A DNA stretch of 64,000 nucleotides from DATFRX01 sp035630615 (lineage in GTDB: Bacteria; Actinomycetota; Actinomycetes; Propionibacteriales; Nocardioidaceae). This document shows, piece by piece, positions 35,505 to 45,500 of the stretch. Position 1 is the stretch's first letter. The number at the start of each line of letters is the position of its first letter. The notes beneath the pieces are model-generated. The model did no database searches. It was not told the DNA's origin and was given only the letters and a program-made list of their open reading frames with translations. A program made the translations under genes and the position numbers. Where the stretch lies: contig DASQKI010000071.1 in the NCBI GenBank assembly GCA_035630615.1, positions 9,402 to 73,401 on the forward strand. Direction: 5' to 3'.

Positions 35505-38343
35505 TCAGTCCCAGGAGTTCTTGCCGATTTCGTCGTTTTGATCCGGGAAGGCCTCGCGCAGCGTGCCCTCGTTGGGGTCGTCCTCATAGTTGTCGGGGAC
35601 GTTGTCGCCGTAGAGGTTCTTCTCCGCGATGTGGTCGCTGCGCCAGCTGTCGTCGTTCTTCCGGTCGTCGTCCGCGCGGGCGTTGCTAAACGTGTCGTCG
35701 CGAGCGGAGTCGTACTGGTCGATGTCGACCTGGTCGCCGGCATCGTGATTGGCGTTCCAATCGCGCATCGCACTTTCGGCCAGCGCCTCCAGCTTGTCGA
35801 GACCATTTCCGTTGCCCGACTCGTTCGCGATTTCAGACAAGGTCTTGAGCGACCCGTCGTCATCGAAGAGGTCGGCGTCGCCGGCGTAGCCCTTCATCAC
35901 CGCGGCTTGAGCGAGTAGCAGGTTGCGCTGAGATGTGGAGTCGAGGGCGGCCTCCTCGAGCTGCTCCTGGACCTCTTCGAACTCCATGGATTGATAGTCG
36001 GGGATCGGCTCCTGGGCCAGCAGGCCGTCGATGACCGGACCCGCAGCAGCGTTGCCGACACTGATGAACGGCGAGGCGGGCGGGAAGGCTGCCCCGCCGA
36101 TCGTGCCGCCGATGCTCAGGATCAGCTTGGACGCGGTGTTGGCCGCCGCCATCGACCTGTTCTGGGCGAGCAGTTCGGCGCGGTCGTGAGCGTGCTCGCC
36201 CTCCATCTGGTCGAAGGCCCACTCGAGGTTGGCCTGCTGGATCTGACCGTCGGCCCGGCCCGCCCACTCCAGTGCATCGTCGAGTACGTCGGGGTCGCCC
36301 TGGTCGAGCGCTCCCGCGATGAGCTGCTGACCGTAATACTGTGACGCGGCCTCCAGGCGAATGGCGTCCTCGTCACCGGTACTGGCGATGAACTCCAGGA
36401 ACGCCTCCTGGTCCCCGTTGGACAGGGTCACCGACAAAGGCATCTCGCGGCCCAAGACGTCGGTGTCGTCGACATTGAACTTCGACTCGGTGTCGGAGTT
36501 GACGTTTTCGCCGAAGGTATCGATCCAGGTGATGCCGACGTCGACGATCGCGTCGGAGATGTCTTCGTTCGTCGCACGGTTCATGTACTCCGAGGGATCG
36601 CTGGCGATCTCGGTCATCACTTCGAGAGCGGCCTCGGCCTGGAGGTCGGTGCCGCCGCCGTGGTCCGGATCGCGGTCGGTGCCGGCCCGAATGACGTCGC
36701 CGGCGCCCTCGCCGTCGTCCCAGTTCATCCCCAGCAGCTCCTGACGATGCGTGTCGTCGACGAGGAGTTCGGCAGATGCGTCTTCGTTGCGCGAGACGAC
36801 GGTCAACAGGTCGCTGGAGCCGTCGTCGGTGAGGCTGTCGTTGAGCTTGTTCCACTCCTCCTCAGTCATGGACTGGTACGACGTGTCGTTTCCGGCCTTG
36901 ACCAAGATGGCGTTCATGTCCTGCTTGGCCTGGATGGCCTGCTCGCCGAGATCGACGCTGAAGTCGTCGCCGCCGGTGACGGTCGAAGACGCCATCAGGT
37001 CGCACCAGCCATTGAACGCGTCGAGGTTCTTGACCTTGTCCATCATCGGCATGTCGCTCTCGCCGATGTAGCCGGCGCGATAGCCGTTCTGTGCCTCGCC
37101 GACGCGGAGCTCGACCAGCTCCTGGACGGTGGACGGCATGTCGTTGAGCGTGATGTCACGGTCGTCGGCGTAGTTGTCGGGGTTGGAGAGGTTCAGGATC
37201 GCGTCGCCGACCGGTGACAGGTAGGCCTGCACGGCCGAGTCGTCGACAATGGCGCCGTGCCGGGAAACCTCGAGAGACGACGTGACCTGGTCGCCGAGCT
37301 CGGTGAGATTGTCCGCTCCGACTCGGTCGATCCAGATCGACGCGTACTGCTCCGCTGCGACCGTGTACTCGCCACCGTCCGCAAGGTGATCGTTGATCAG
37401 ACCGAGTCGCGCGGTCGCAGCGCTGATGTCGTCGAGGACATCATTCCCAGGCTCGGCGTCGAGTACCTCGGCCAAGAGATCGGCATCGACGTTGGCCTGT
37501 GCCTTGACCATGATCATCTCGTCGGCGGAGAGGTCGTCCTTGGTCAGTAGCTTGTCGACGAGCTCGGAGGCGTCCGGATGATCCTTGAGATAGTTCTCCC
37601 AGTCGCTTTGGGACATGCCAGCCAGGTCGTAGGGGACCTCGTCATAGGTAAACGTGATCTTGGTGAAGGCGTCGACCGTGCCTGATGGCAACACACCGGC
37701 GGCGAAAAGCTCTTGCAGGTTCTCCTCGGTCGGGCCTTTGTCGAGGCGGCTCGCCGCTAGATCTGCTTCGGCATCGAGCGGGTCCTCCTTGTGCTCCGAC
37801 TGCCGGTCCTGCAGCTCACTGACCAGCTCGGCGACCCTTTCCTCCCGCGCCGCGTCGACGTCGCCCGCCCGGGCCTGGTCGAGCCGCGCGCACTCGCTGT
37901 CGGACGCGCCGTCCGGGTAGGTGACCTCCGCCACGCCGCAGTCGCTGCCCACGATCTCGGACTTGCGTTCGTCGTACTCGGCCCGCAGGTCGTCGACGAG
38001 AATGTTGTACGCCCGTACGCCGTCCTGCGCGAACAGCCGGGTGGCCGGAGGCACAAAGCGTGGCCGCCAACACCTGCGTGATGTTGTCGGTCGTCGCGGT
38101 CGGGGCGTCGGCCGCGAGGGACGCCAGGACGCCGGCCGTGCCGGACACTGCCGGTCGATGGGCGGTGTCGACGTCGGCGTTGAGCGCATCGAGGCTTCCG
38201 CCGGACGGTTCGATCTCGTCGGCCATCCCCTCGATGGTCGTCGGAGCGGCGCTCAGGCCATCGTCTTCCGCGTGCTGGAACAGCGCGATGGCCTCGTCGG
38301 AGGTGACCGGGCCGGTGTCGGCGAGAGGTTCGTATGCCTTCAT
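35505..38343 (-). pseudogene. Large T7SS-associated secreted-type protein B, one frameshift
   Basis: The gene starts MKAYEPLADTGPVTSDEAIA and is read through TQVLAATLCASG at about 38052. The frame must then change for homology to continue as ATRLFAQDGVRAYNILVDDL. The intact protein at 38468 reads LCASGATRLFGTDGVQAYN at this point, so one base is missing in the run GCCTCCGGCCACC. The rest is open to 35505, and a restored product would have about 945 aa. It shares the N-terminal module with proteins A and C and YLSPVGDAILNLSN with A. A membrane-like stretch (ASKLILSIGGTIGGAAF) lies near residue 720. The tail is very acidic (ADDDRKNDDSW). A sequencing error cannot be excluded. Confidence 0.7.
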
Positions 38344-38467
38344 GCCGCCATGTTGAAGGCGGCCGCTTTCGCGGCGCTTTCATCGGCCTATCTCGAAGGC
38401 GACGGTAAGACGCCGCCGAGCCACCGGAGTGGATCGACGGCGTGCTGCTCCCGATGAGAGCCGGGGA

Positions 38468-41044
38468 CTAGCGCCCGAGTTCTTCCTCGTAGTCGTGGAA
38501 GGCGTTTTCGTAGTTGAGTCGCCAGCTGTTGGTGCGGACCTCGTTGTTGGCGATCAGGTTCATCATGTCGCGCAGGCGCTGGTTGTTGGGGTCGGAGAGG
38601 TCGTCCCCGTCGGGGAAGGACGCTCCCGGCCCTGGGAAGAACGTCCGGTATTCCTCCTCGCTCATCCCGACCTCAGTCGCCGCGGCATGCAGCTCGTCGT
38701 CGGTTACGGCGCCGGAGTCGTGCAAGACGTCCACCAGCATGCCGCTGTGGCTGATCATGGCGAGCTCGGCCGCGTCGTTGGCGCTGTGGATCGCCTGTGC
38801 CTCGTTGGTGGCGAGGGCATCCCTGATGCCGTCGCCGATCGTCCCGGCACCGAGGACCTGGAGCGGCACGAGAGCGGCAGGCACCGCGGGCACCGACCAG
38901 ATCGCGCGCTGGCCGAGGGTGACCCAGGCCTTGATCTGGTCGTCCTTCTCCTTGCCGTCGGCGATGTCCACCTCGCCGATGCTGTCCATCAGCAGTCCCT
39001 CGAGACGAGCGTCGGCGTTGGTCGCGTTGGGCCAGATCCCGTCGGCCTTGGCCTGGCCGCTCGCGTCGTCGATGATCTCGTAGAAGTTGGGATCGTCGCT
39101 GTGTGCGAGGACCGTGGTCAGGTGCATCTTCTGGTAGGTGCTGACCGCTTCTCGCATCGCCATGAAGCCGTCTTCGTTGGACAGGCCAGTTTGGAAGAGT
39201 TCCTTGAGCTCCAGTCGGTCGAAGATCGGCATATCGTCGCCCATGCCGAGCAACTTGAGGTCGGCCCGAGCATCCAGGCTGTGGACTCCGACGCCGCTGC
39301 CACCTTCAGTGTTGGCGTAGTCGACCGAGGCCATGTAGGTGCCGATCATGTGGGCCAGTGAGGTGGCGGCTTCGCCGTTGATGTCGCCGGGTTTGAACTC
39401 GTCGCCGTCGCCGGGCCAGTCGTTGTCGTCGCGGGTGACCAGGAGGTGCACGGCATTGGACACCAGTCGGGCCGCGTCGGGATCGTCGATCGTCGACGAG
39501 TCGGTGGTGGCCGAGTCCAGGGCGCCCATCAGGCCCTCGAAGTCGTCGTGGGTCCAGACCCGGTCGTGGATCCAGTACTCCTGGCGGTCGTTGCCCTCGG
39601 TGAAGAACTGCAACGACGCGTCACCGTTGTGGCCCAGTGCGGACATGTAGGCGGACATGGGATCGAAGGCGCCCTCGTCGCTGTCCATCAGGTTTTCCCA
39701 GATCCCGCTGTAGCGGTCGTCGTTGGACAGCGCCGACCAACTGCTGAAGTACGGGTCGTTGCGCTCGTAGTCGTCCAACCGGTCACCAAGCGTGTCGAGG
39801 AAGGCGGTGCCGTGGTACTGGTCGTCGAGCAAGTACGACAGCGCCAGATGCGGTGGGAACAATCCCATGCCACGGTTGGCCTCGGGGTCGTTGACGTCGT
39901 TGTCGCTCCACTCCTTGATGTGGTCGACGAACTGGTTGGCAAATGCCCGCGCATCCGCCTCCGGCAACACGGTGGTCGCGTTGCCGACCGCGTCCCGCAT
40001 CGCCTCGGCCAACGCCTTCGCCTCGGTGCCGGACTCACCGCCGGCCCACGCCCCCATGATGTTGACCAGGTCGAGGGTGTCCGCCCCGCCGAGCGCCTTG
40101 ATGAACTGCCCATCAACACCGAGGCCGAACCGATCGAGCTGCTTGGTCAGCGCCGAGATGTGCGCCCCATCGATCGGGTACGGGATCAGCGCGCGAGCCT
40201 GGTCGGCCAACAACCGACCGATCTCAGCTTCGACCTCGTCGTCGAGGTTGAGCAGGATGTTGGGATCGGTGATCTCCGGGTGGTCGACCAGATACTTCGC
40301 CAACTGCGCCGGCGTCTTGTTCGCCAAATCGGACGGTAGCTTGCCGGGGTCGATCTGCAGATGCAGACCCGGAAACGCCGCCACCGTCGCCAACGGCAAC
40401 CCACCAGCCGCATAGATCGCCTGGATGTTCTCGTCCGTCGGCCCCTTGTTCAACTGACCCTTCGTCTTGTCCGCCGCCGCATCCAACGGATCATCCTTGT
40501 AGGTCGACTTCTTCTTCAACAGCCTGGTCTTCACCGCGCCGAGCGCAGAGGCTTGGGCCGCCGCGACATCGGAGGCGTGGTTGCTGTTGATCGTGTCCTT
40601 CTCGCTCTGCGTGGCGCCATCGGGGTACGTCGCGGCGGCGACACCACAGTCGCTGGCCATGATCCTGGCCTTTTCGGAGTCGTACTCCGACCGCAGCTCG
40701 TCCATCTTGTCGTTGTAGGCCTGCACACCGTCGGTGCCGAACAACCGGGTCGCGCCCGAGGCGCAGAGGGTGGCGAGGAGGACCTGGGTGACGTTTTCCT
40801 TGGTCGGCTGCGGCGCACTCGCCTGCAACGTGTGCAGCACGCCCGCCGTGCCGGTATTCGCCGGCAGGTGCGCGCTGTCGATGTCGGGATTGAGTACCTC
40901 GAGGTTGCCGGCCGCGCCTTGGATCCCGTCGGCCAGCCCCGAAACCGTTGACGGCGACGCACTAAAGCCGTCGCTCTCCGCATAGGGAAACAGCCCAGTT
41001 GCCTCACTGCTGGCGCCGCCACCACCGCCACCACCGTCAAGCAT
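38468..41044 (-). CDS. Large T7SS-associated secreted-type protein C, DUF6571-like
   Basis: 858 aa. The N-terminus is MLD plus seven Gly, then the shared module (SPSTVSGLADGIQGAAGN, GTAGVLHTL, SDCGVAAATYPDGA, GPTDENIQAIYAAGGLPLAT, LVDHPEIT). From about residue 240 it departs from A and B and has FDPMSAYMSALGHNGDASLQ followed by FF, reminiscent of the DUF6571 family found near type VII loci; this is from memory. No signal peptide. I chose the ATG at 41044, with GGAGAGG 8 nt upstream, over an open frame reaching 41275. It is divergent from the esx-like genes 280 bp away, so it is a likely substrate of the system. The 41045-41323 gap holds both promoters; I see no clear elements. Confidence 0.75.
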   Translation of the reverse strand: MLDGGGGGGGASSEATGLFPYAESDGFSASPSTVSGLADGIQGAAGNLEVLNPDIDSAHLPANTGTAGVLHTLQASAPQPTKENVTQVLLATLCASGATRLFGTDGVQAYNDKMDELRSEYDSEKARIMASDCGVAAATYPDGATQSEKDTINSNHASDVAAAQASALGAVKTRLLKKKSTYKDDPLDAAADKTKGQLNKGPTDENIQAIYAAGGLPLATVAAFPGLHLQIDPGKLPSDLANKTPAQLAKYLVDHPEITDPNILLNLDDEVEAEIGRLLADQARALIPYPIDGAHISALTKQLDRFGLGVDGQFIKALGGADTLDLVNIMGAWAGGESGTEAKALAEAMRDAVGNATTVLPEADARAFANQFVDHIKEWSDNDVNDPEANRGMGLFPPHLALSYLLDDQYHGTAFLDTLGDRLDDYERNDPYFSSWSALSNDDRYSGIWENLMDSDEGAFDPMSAYMSALGHNGDASLQFFTEGNDRQEYWIHDRVWTHDDFEGLMGALDSATTDSSTIDDPDAARLVSNAVHLLVTRDDNDWPGDGDEFKPGDINGEAATSLAHMIGTYMASVDYANTEGGSGVGVHSLDARADLKLLGMGDDMPIFDRLELKELFQTGLSNEDGFMAMREAVSTYQKMHLTTVLAHSDDPNFYEIIDDASGQAKADGIWPNATNADARLEGLLMDSIGEVDIADGKEKDDQIKAWVTLGQRAIWSVPAVPAALVPLQVLGAGTIGDGIRDALATNEAQAIHSANDAAELAMISHSGMLVDVLHDSGAVTDDELHAAATEVGMSEEEYRTFFPGPGASFPDGDDLSDPNNQRLRDMMNLIANNEVRTNSWRLNYENAFHDYEEELGR

Positions 41045-41323
41045 GTTGTTGCCTCTCCGATCGTCCACGTCCAGGTCGATCTGGATCCGTGGCGCCGGTG
41101 TCGGCTGCGTTCGCGACCGATGAATCGGCGCCTCAATCTGACGGTAGGTGACGATCGGGTCACGCCAGCACGAACCAGAGGTGAATCGGGGGAGCTGACG
41201 CTGGCTTTTCCACAGATTCCGCCGACCGACCCATGGGTGACCCCCTGGCGTCATACGTTCGTCTCGTTCGTTCAAAGCGATGGGTCACCAAGGGGGCGGC
41301 CCAACCAGAAAGTGGAGACGACA

Positions 41324-41680
41324 ATGGCAACTTTCATTGAGATGACGCAGGGCGTCGAAGGCGTCGGCCAAAACGCTCAGCTGCACGGCGACGGCGCCGA
41401 GAACCAGCAGGCTCAGGCCAAGCGGCGCCTCGCGGCGGCCGAGGGCCTCAACGGCCAGCTGAACGGCAACGCGGCTCGTGCCCTGATGAACAGTGGCATC
41501 AGCCAGTCCGGCATCGGCGCGGGCAACTCGAAGCAGCTCGCCGACGTCGCGACGCGGACCCACGGCTTCGGTCACGAGCAGGCCGTCGCGCAGGACGCCG
41601 CAACCGACACCGGGCAGACCGCGTTCAACTCCGTGAGCTCCGTTGAGACCACGGCGATGAGCACCCGCCTGAGCGGCTGA
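41324..41680 (+). CDS. Esx-size secreted protein 1 (WXG100-like, LNG in place of WXG)
   Basis: 118 aa, no signal peptide, mostly helical. Where WXG100 proteins carry W-x-G at about residue 43-45, this one has QLNG with L46-N47-G48. Size, helical character and position next to eccC suggest an Esx-type helper or substrate. First of three consecutive small genes on the plus strand. TGGAG lies 8 nt before the ATG. Confidence 0.7.
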   Translation: MATFIEMTQGVEGVGQNAQLHGDGAENQQAQAKRRLAAAEGLNGQLNGNAARALMNSGISQSGIGAGNSKQLADVATRTHGFGHEQAVAQDAATDTGQTAFNSVSSVETTAMSTRLSG

Positions 41681-41726
41681 ATCCCACTAACCACACCGCA
41701 CTACACACACAGTTAGGAAGAAGATC

Positions 41727-42023
41727 ATGGGAGACCACGTTCTTTGGAACACCGGGGTCGCTGACAACCACGGCGCCGAGCTGCAGTCCTGGAAGGCTGC
41801 CGACGTCGACCAGGCCGGAGACACCGACGGCACCTACAAGTCGCTCATCGGCCAGCTCAACGGTGGTGTCGGTACCGACATGACCGCGGGCATCAACCAG
41901 AGCCACTCGCGGCTGTTCGAGGACATCGACGGCGCCCACATGGCGGCGATCAACGGCCTCAACCAGCAGCAGGACGACCAGAGCACTGGCATGCAGCGGG
42001 CGATGACCCGCCTTCAGGGCTGA
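41727..42023 (+). CDS. Esx-size secreted protein 2 (WXG100-like, LNG in place of WXG)
   Basis: 98 aa, helical. It has the same central QLNG tetrapeptide as its neighbour, with L44-N45-G46, and the ends are Gln/Asp rich (GLNQQQDDQSTGMQRAMTRL). It lies 46 nt after the first small gene, so they probably form a pair, as EsxA/EsxB do. Confidence 0.7.
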   Translation: MGDHVLWNTGVADNHGAELQSWKAADVDQAGDTDGTYKSLIGQLNGGVGTDMTAGINQSHSRLFEDIDGAHMAAINGLNQQQDDQSTGMQRAMTRLQG

Positions 42024-42077
42024 GCCCGTCAACGTCCTATCTAATAACGACAACCAACTAAGGAGTGTGAGCTCGCC

Positions 42078-42428
42078 GTGCTGACCGACATGTACACCAC
42101 GCAGGTGCACACCGCTGGCAAGGCCGTCACGAGCCTGTCTAGCGACGCCGGCTCCGCGGGCCAAGGCTTCCTAACAGCAGTGTCTAGTGCGCAAGAAACC
42201 GTCGTACACCCGACGGTGTCAGGGGCACTGAGCACCTACCACGGCACGTGGAGCCAGCCGGCCAACCGGATGGCCCACGACGTGGATGCGCTCGGTAACA
42301 ACACTGCGGGGTCGGCAGTCGATGTCCAGACTGGCGATAATGACGCGGGCGCTACAGGTCAAAACGTGGCGATGAACGGCCAGTCGATGGCCGATCGCCT
42401 CAACGGAGGTAGTGTCCTCGCGGTGTGA
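42078..42428 (+). CDS. Esx-size protein 3
   Basis: 116 aa, start GTG. There is no LNG, but a single Trp lies mid-protein (YHGTWSQPANRM, Trp58), and the first half is an Ala/Ser/Thr-rich helix (TAGKAVTSLSSDAGSAGQ). The length and setting fit a T7SS-associated helper similar to small ESX-secreted proteins. AAGGAG is about 12 nt before the GTG, a rather long spacing. Last gene before a strong terminator. Confidence 0.65.
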   Translation: MLTDMYTTQVHTAGKAVTSLSSDAGSAGQGFLTAVSSAQETVVHPTVSGALSTYHGTWSQPANRMAHDVDALGNNTAGSAVDVQTGDNDAGATGQNVAMNGQSMADRLNGGSVLAV

Positions 42429-42460
42429 GCCGCGGCCCAACGCAAACGAACGAATTCACA

Positions 42461-42490
42461 GGCTGGGCCCCGCTTCGGCGGAGCCCAGCC
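42461..42490 (+). terminator. Terminator of the esx-like operon
   Basis: GGCTGGGC pairs with GCCCAGCC; inside, CCGC pairs with GCGG around a TTCG tetraloop. It is followed by TTTCG. It lies 33 nt after the third small gene and, read from the other strand, downstream of eccC, so it may serve both. Confidence 0.8.
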
Positions 42491-42572
42491 TTTCGTGTCC
42501 AGTGGCGTGACGTCGCTTCGAACGCCGTGCGCTATCCGCCGTCGGTGATTGCACGGCGTACCCGATCCGGTC

Positions 42573-45500
42573 TCACTCGCTGTCGTCGAGGAGAGCAACC
42601 TGCACCTGGCTGGCGGCACTGACGCCACCGCGCGGCGCGTAGACGGCACGGCCGGCCGGCATCTTGCGCGGCACGACGCCGTTGACGAGGCGGCCCTCCA
42701 TCCGGTCGCCCGAGAACAGCAGTCCTGGCGTCTGGATGTCGTTGAGGCGCTGCAGCAGCGGCTCGAAGATCGCCCGAGACAGGCCACCCATGCGACGCGA
42801 GATCACCAGGTGCATACCGAGATCGCGACCCTGCGGCACAAACTCCAGAAGCACCTGCAGCGGGTTGCCCGACTGCGTCGAGATCAGGTCGTAGTCGTCG
42901 GCCACGACGACGACGTCGACGCCGGTCCACCAGGAGCGGTTGCGGAGCTGCTCGGACGTGACGTCAGGCCCGGGCACGCGTTCGCGGATGGCGCCAGCGA
43001 CCTGGGCTGCCGTCTCCGCGGTCTGCTGCTCACTCGTGCAGTAGGTGACCAAGTATTCCTCGGGCACGACGTCGAGCAGGCTCCGCCGGTAGTCGACCAC
43101 GACGAAGCCGAGCTGCTTGGCCGTCCTGGCGGCGATCAGCTGCTTGACCAGCAGCTTCAGCAGGTTGGTCTTGCCGGTCTCGCCATCGCCGTAGACGAGC
43201 AGGTGCGGGTCGGAGCCGAACAGGTTGACATCGGCCGGGCCGAGGTTTTGGTCGGACACGCCCACGGGTACGGCGGCCGCCCCCGGCGTGACGGCCGGCA
43301 GCTCGTCGTACTTGATGAGGCCTGGGAGCACCTGGACCCGCTGCACGGCAGACGTCGGCCACCGGTCCTTGATCGTCGCGACCAGGTCGCGCTGGGCGTC
43401 CGGAAGATCTGCCTTGGTGTCGCCGCCATCGATGCGCGGCACGGCGGCCTGGAGGATCAGGCCGTCACTGATGTCGACGATGCCGCGACCGGTGATCTCC
43501 TTCGGGAGCTTGTCCATCAGCTTGCGGCCGATGCTGGAGTCGAACGAGTCGGTCAGGCGCAGCTCGATGTGGCCGCCGAAGGCCGACTGCATTCGCATCC
43601 GGACATGCATGTTCTGCGCCACGGTCAGGACGACATGGACGCCGTAGTTGAGGCCTCGAGCGGCGACCTCGCCGATGGTGAACTCCATCGTGTCGAAGTC
43701 TTCGCGGAAGCTGCCCCAGCCGTCGACGATCAAGAAGATGTCACCGGGGGTGTCGGCCGGCAGCTTCCCTTCGGCTCGGGCGATGCGCAGAGCCGCGACG
43801 GAGTCGAGATTGTGCTCGCGGAAGAACTCTTCACGCGACTCGAGGATGTTGATGACCTCGACGATGGTGCGGTTGATGCGCTCCGGCTCGACCCGCGTCG
43901 CGACGGCGGCCACGTGGGGCAGCTCGGCCAGCTGGCGAAGCGAGCCACCGCCGTAGTCGATGCAGTAGAAGGCGACGTCGCCCGGCGCGTACCGCAGCGA
44001 CAGCGATGAGATCATTGTGCGGATCAGCGTGCTCTTGCCTGTCTGCGGGGCGCCCGCGATCACGAGGTTGCCCTCGCCGCCGGTGAAGTCCCACTTGAGA
44101 GGGAACTGGTCCTGATGCGACGGGTCGTCGACCATGCCGAGGAACGCGTCGACCGTGCCAGGCTCGCCGCGGCCGTCGACCTCCATCACCTGGTCGAGGG
44201 GCAGAACCTCGGGCAGCGGCTCCAGCCACACCTGGCGTACCTTCGGCGCACCCGCGCCGGTCAGTCGCTCACAGATGACGTCGAGGTTGCTCTGCTCGTG
44301 CTTCGAGGCGGGGCCGGCCGGCTCGTCGCCGTTGGTCTGTGCGGCCAAGACGGCCTGTTGCTCCGCGATCCACGAACCGAGGCCGTTGACCGAGAGGTAC
44401 GGCACCACCGGCACCATCGTCTTGGGGCCTTCGTTCGGTGGTGTGTAGGGAGACGAGACCAGAGCGGCCTTGAACCGCTCGAAGACCGTGGTGTCGACCT
44501 TGAGATAGCCCGACCCGGGTTCTGGCGGCAGGTGATAGGCGTCCGGGACGCCGATCGCGTCGCGACTCTCGTTTTCGGAGAAAGTTCGCAGGCTGATCCG
44601 ATAGGACAGGTGCGACTCGAGGCCGCGGATCTTGCCCATTTCGAGCTTCTGGCTGGCCAGCAGCTGGTGCACGCCGATCGACCGGCCGATCCGGCCGATC
44701 GCGACGAACAGCTCGGCGAAATCCGGCTTGGCCGTCAACAACTCGGAGAACTCGTCGACGATCACGAGAAGGTGGGGGAGCGGCTCGAGCTGCTCGCCGG
44801 CGTCGATCAGGTCTTGGTAGGCCGTGACGTTGGGTAGGTTGCCGACCGCCTTCAAGATCTCCTGGCGGCGCTGCATCTCGCCGAACAGGGCGTCGTGCAT
44901 CCGGTCGACCAGCGTCAGGTCGTCCTGCAGGTTCGTGATGATCCCTGCGATGTGGGGGATGTCCTCCATGGCGGCGAAGGTCGCGCCACCCTTGAAGTCG
45001 ACCAGCATCAGCGCGAGTCGGTCGGGCCCGTGGTTGATCACGAGCGAGCTCACCAACGTACGCAGCATCTCGGACTTGCCGGAGCCGGTGGCGCCGACCA
45101 CGAGGCCGTGTGGTCCCATGCCGCCGTGCGCCGACTCCTTCAGGTCGAGCATCACGGTGTGGCCGTTGCTCCCGACGCCGATCGGCACCCGGAGCAGCTC
45201 GCGAAGGCTGCGCGGCCGCCACGTCCGTCGCGGCTCGAGACCGGCCGGGTCGTCTACGCCGAGGATCTCGGGGAGCCCGACGGTGTGGGACAGATTGTCG
45301 CCGCCACCCTCTTCGTCCTCGTTGATCCGAAGCGGCGACAGCTGCCGAGCGATAACGGCGGGTACGCCGGACGGCACGAGATCACGCCGGAACGGCAGGA
45401 CCCGCGACGCCAGCGTCATGTTGCCGTCGGGTCCGAGCTGGATCCGGTCCTCGATCCGCTCGGGCTCGTCGCGGCGATGCTCGAGCAGCGTCACCACGTG

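Noticed and set aside
35505..38189. Taking the long 894-codon frame alone as the intact gene B
   Set aside because: Its first 45 residues are Arg/Pro/Ser-rich and unlike the family, whereas the correct N-terminus lies in the neighbouring frame up to 38343.
40990..41044. Seven-glycine run at the start of protein C as a repeat of interest
   Set aside because: Short GC-rich homopolymeric codon runs are common in such genomes; it may be a flexible arm but shows no further structure.
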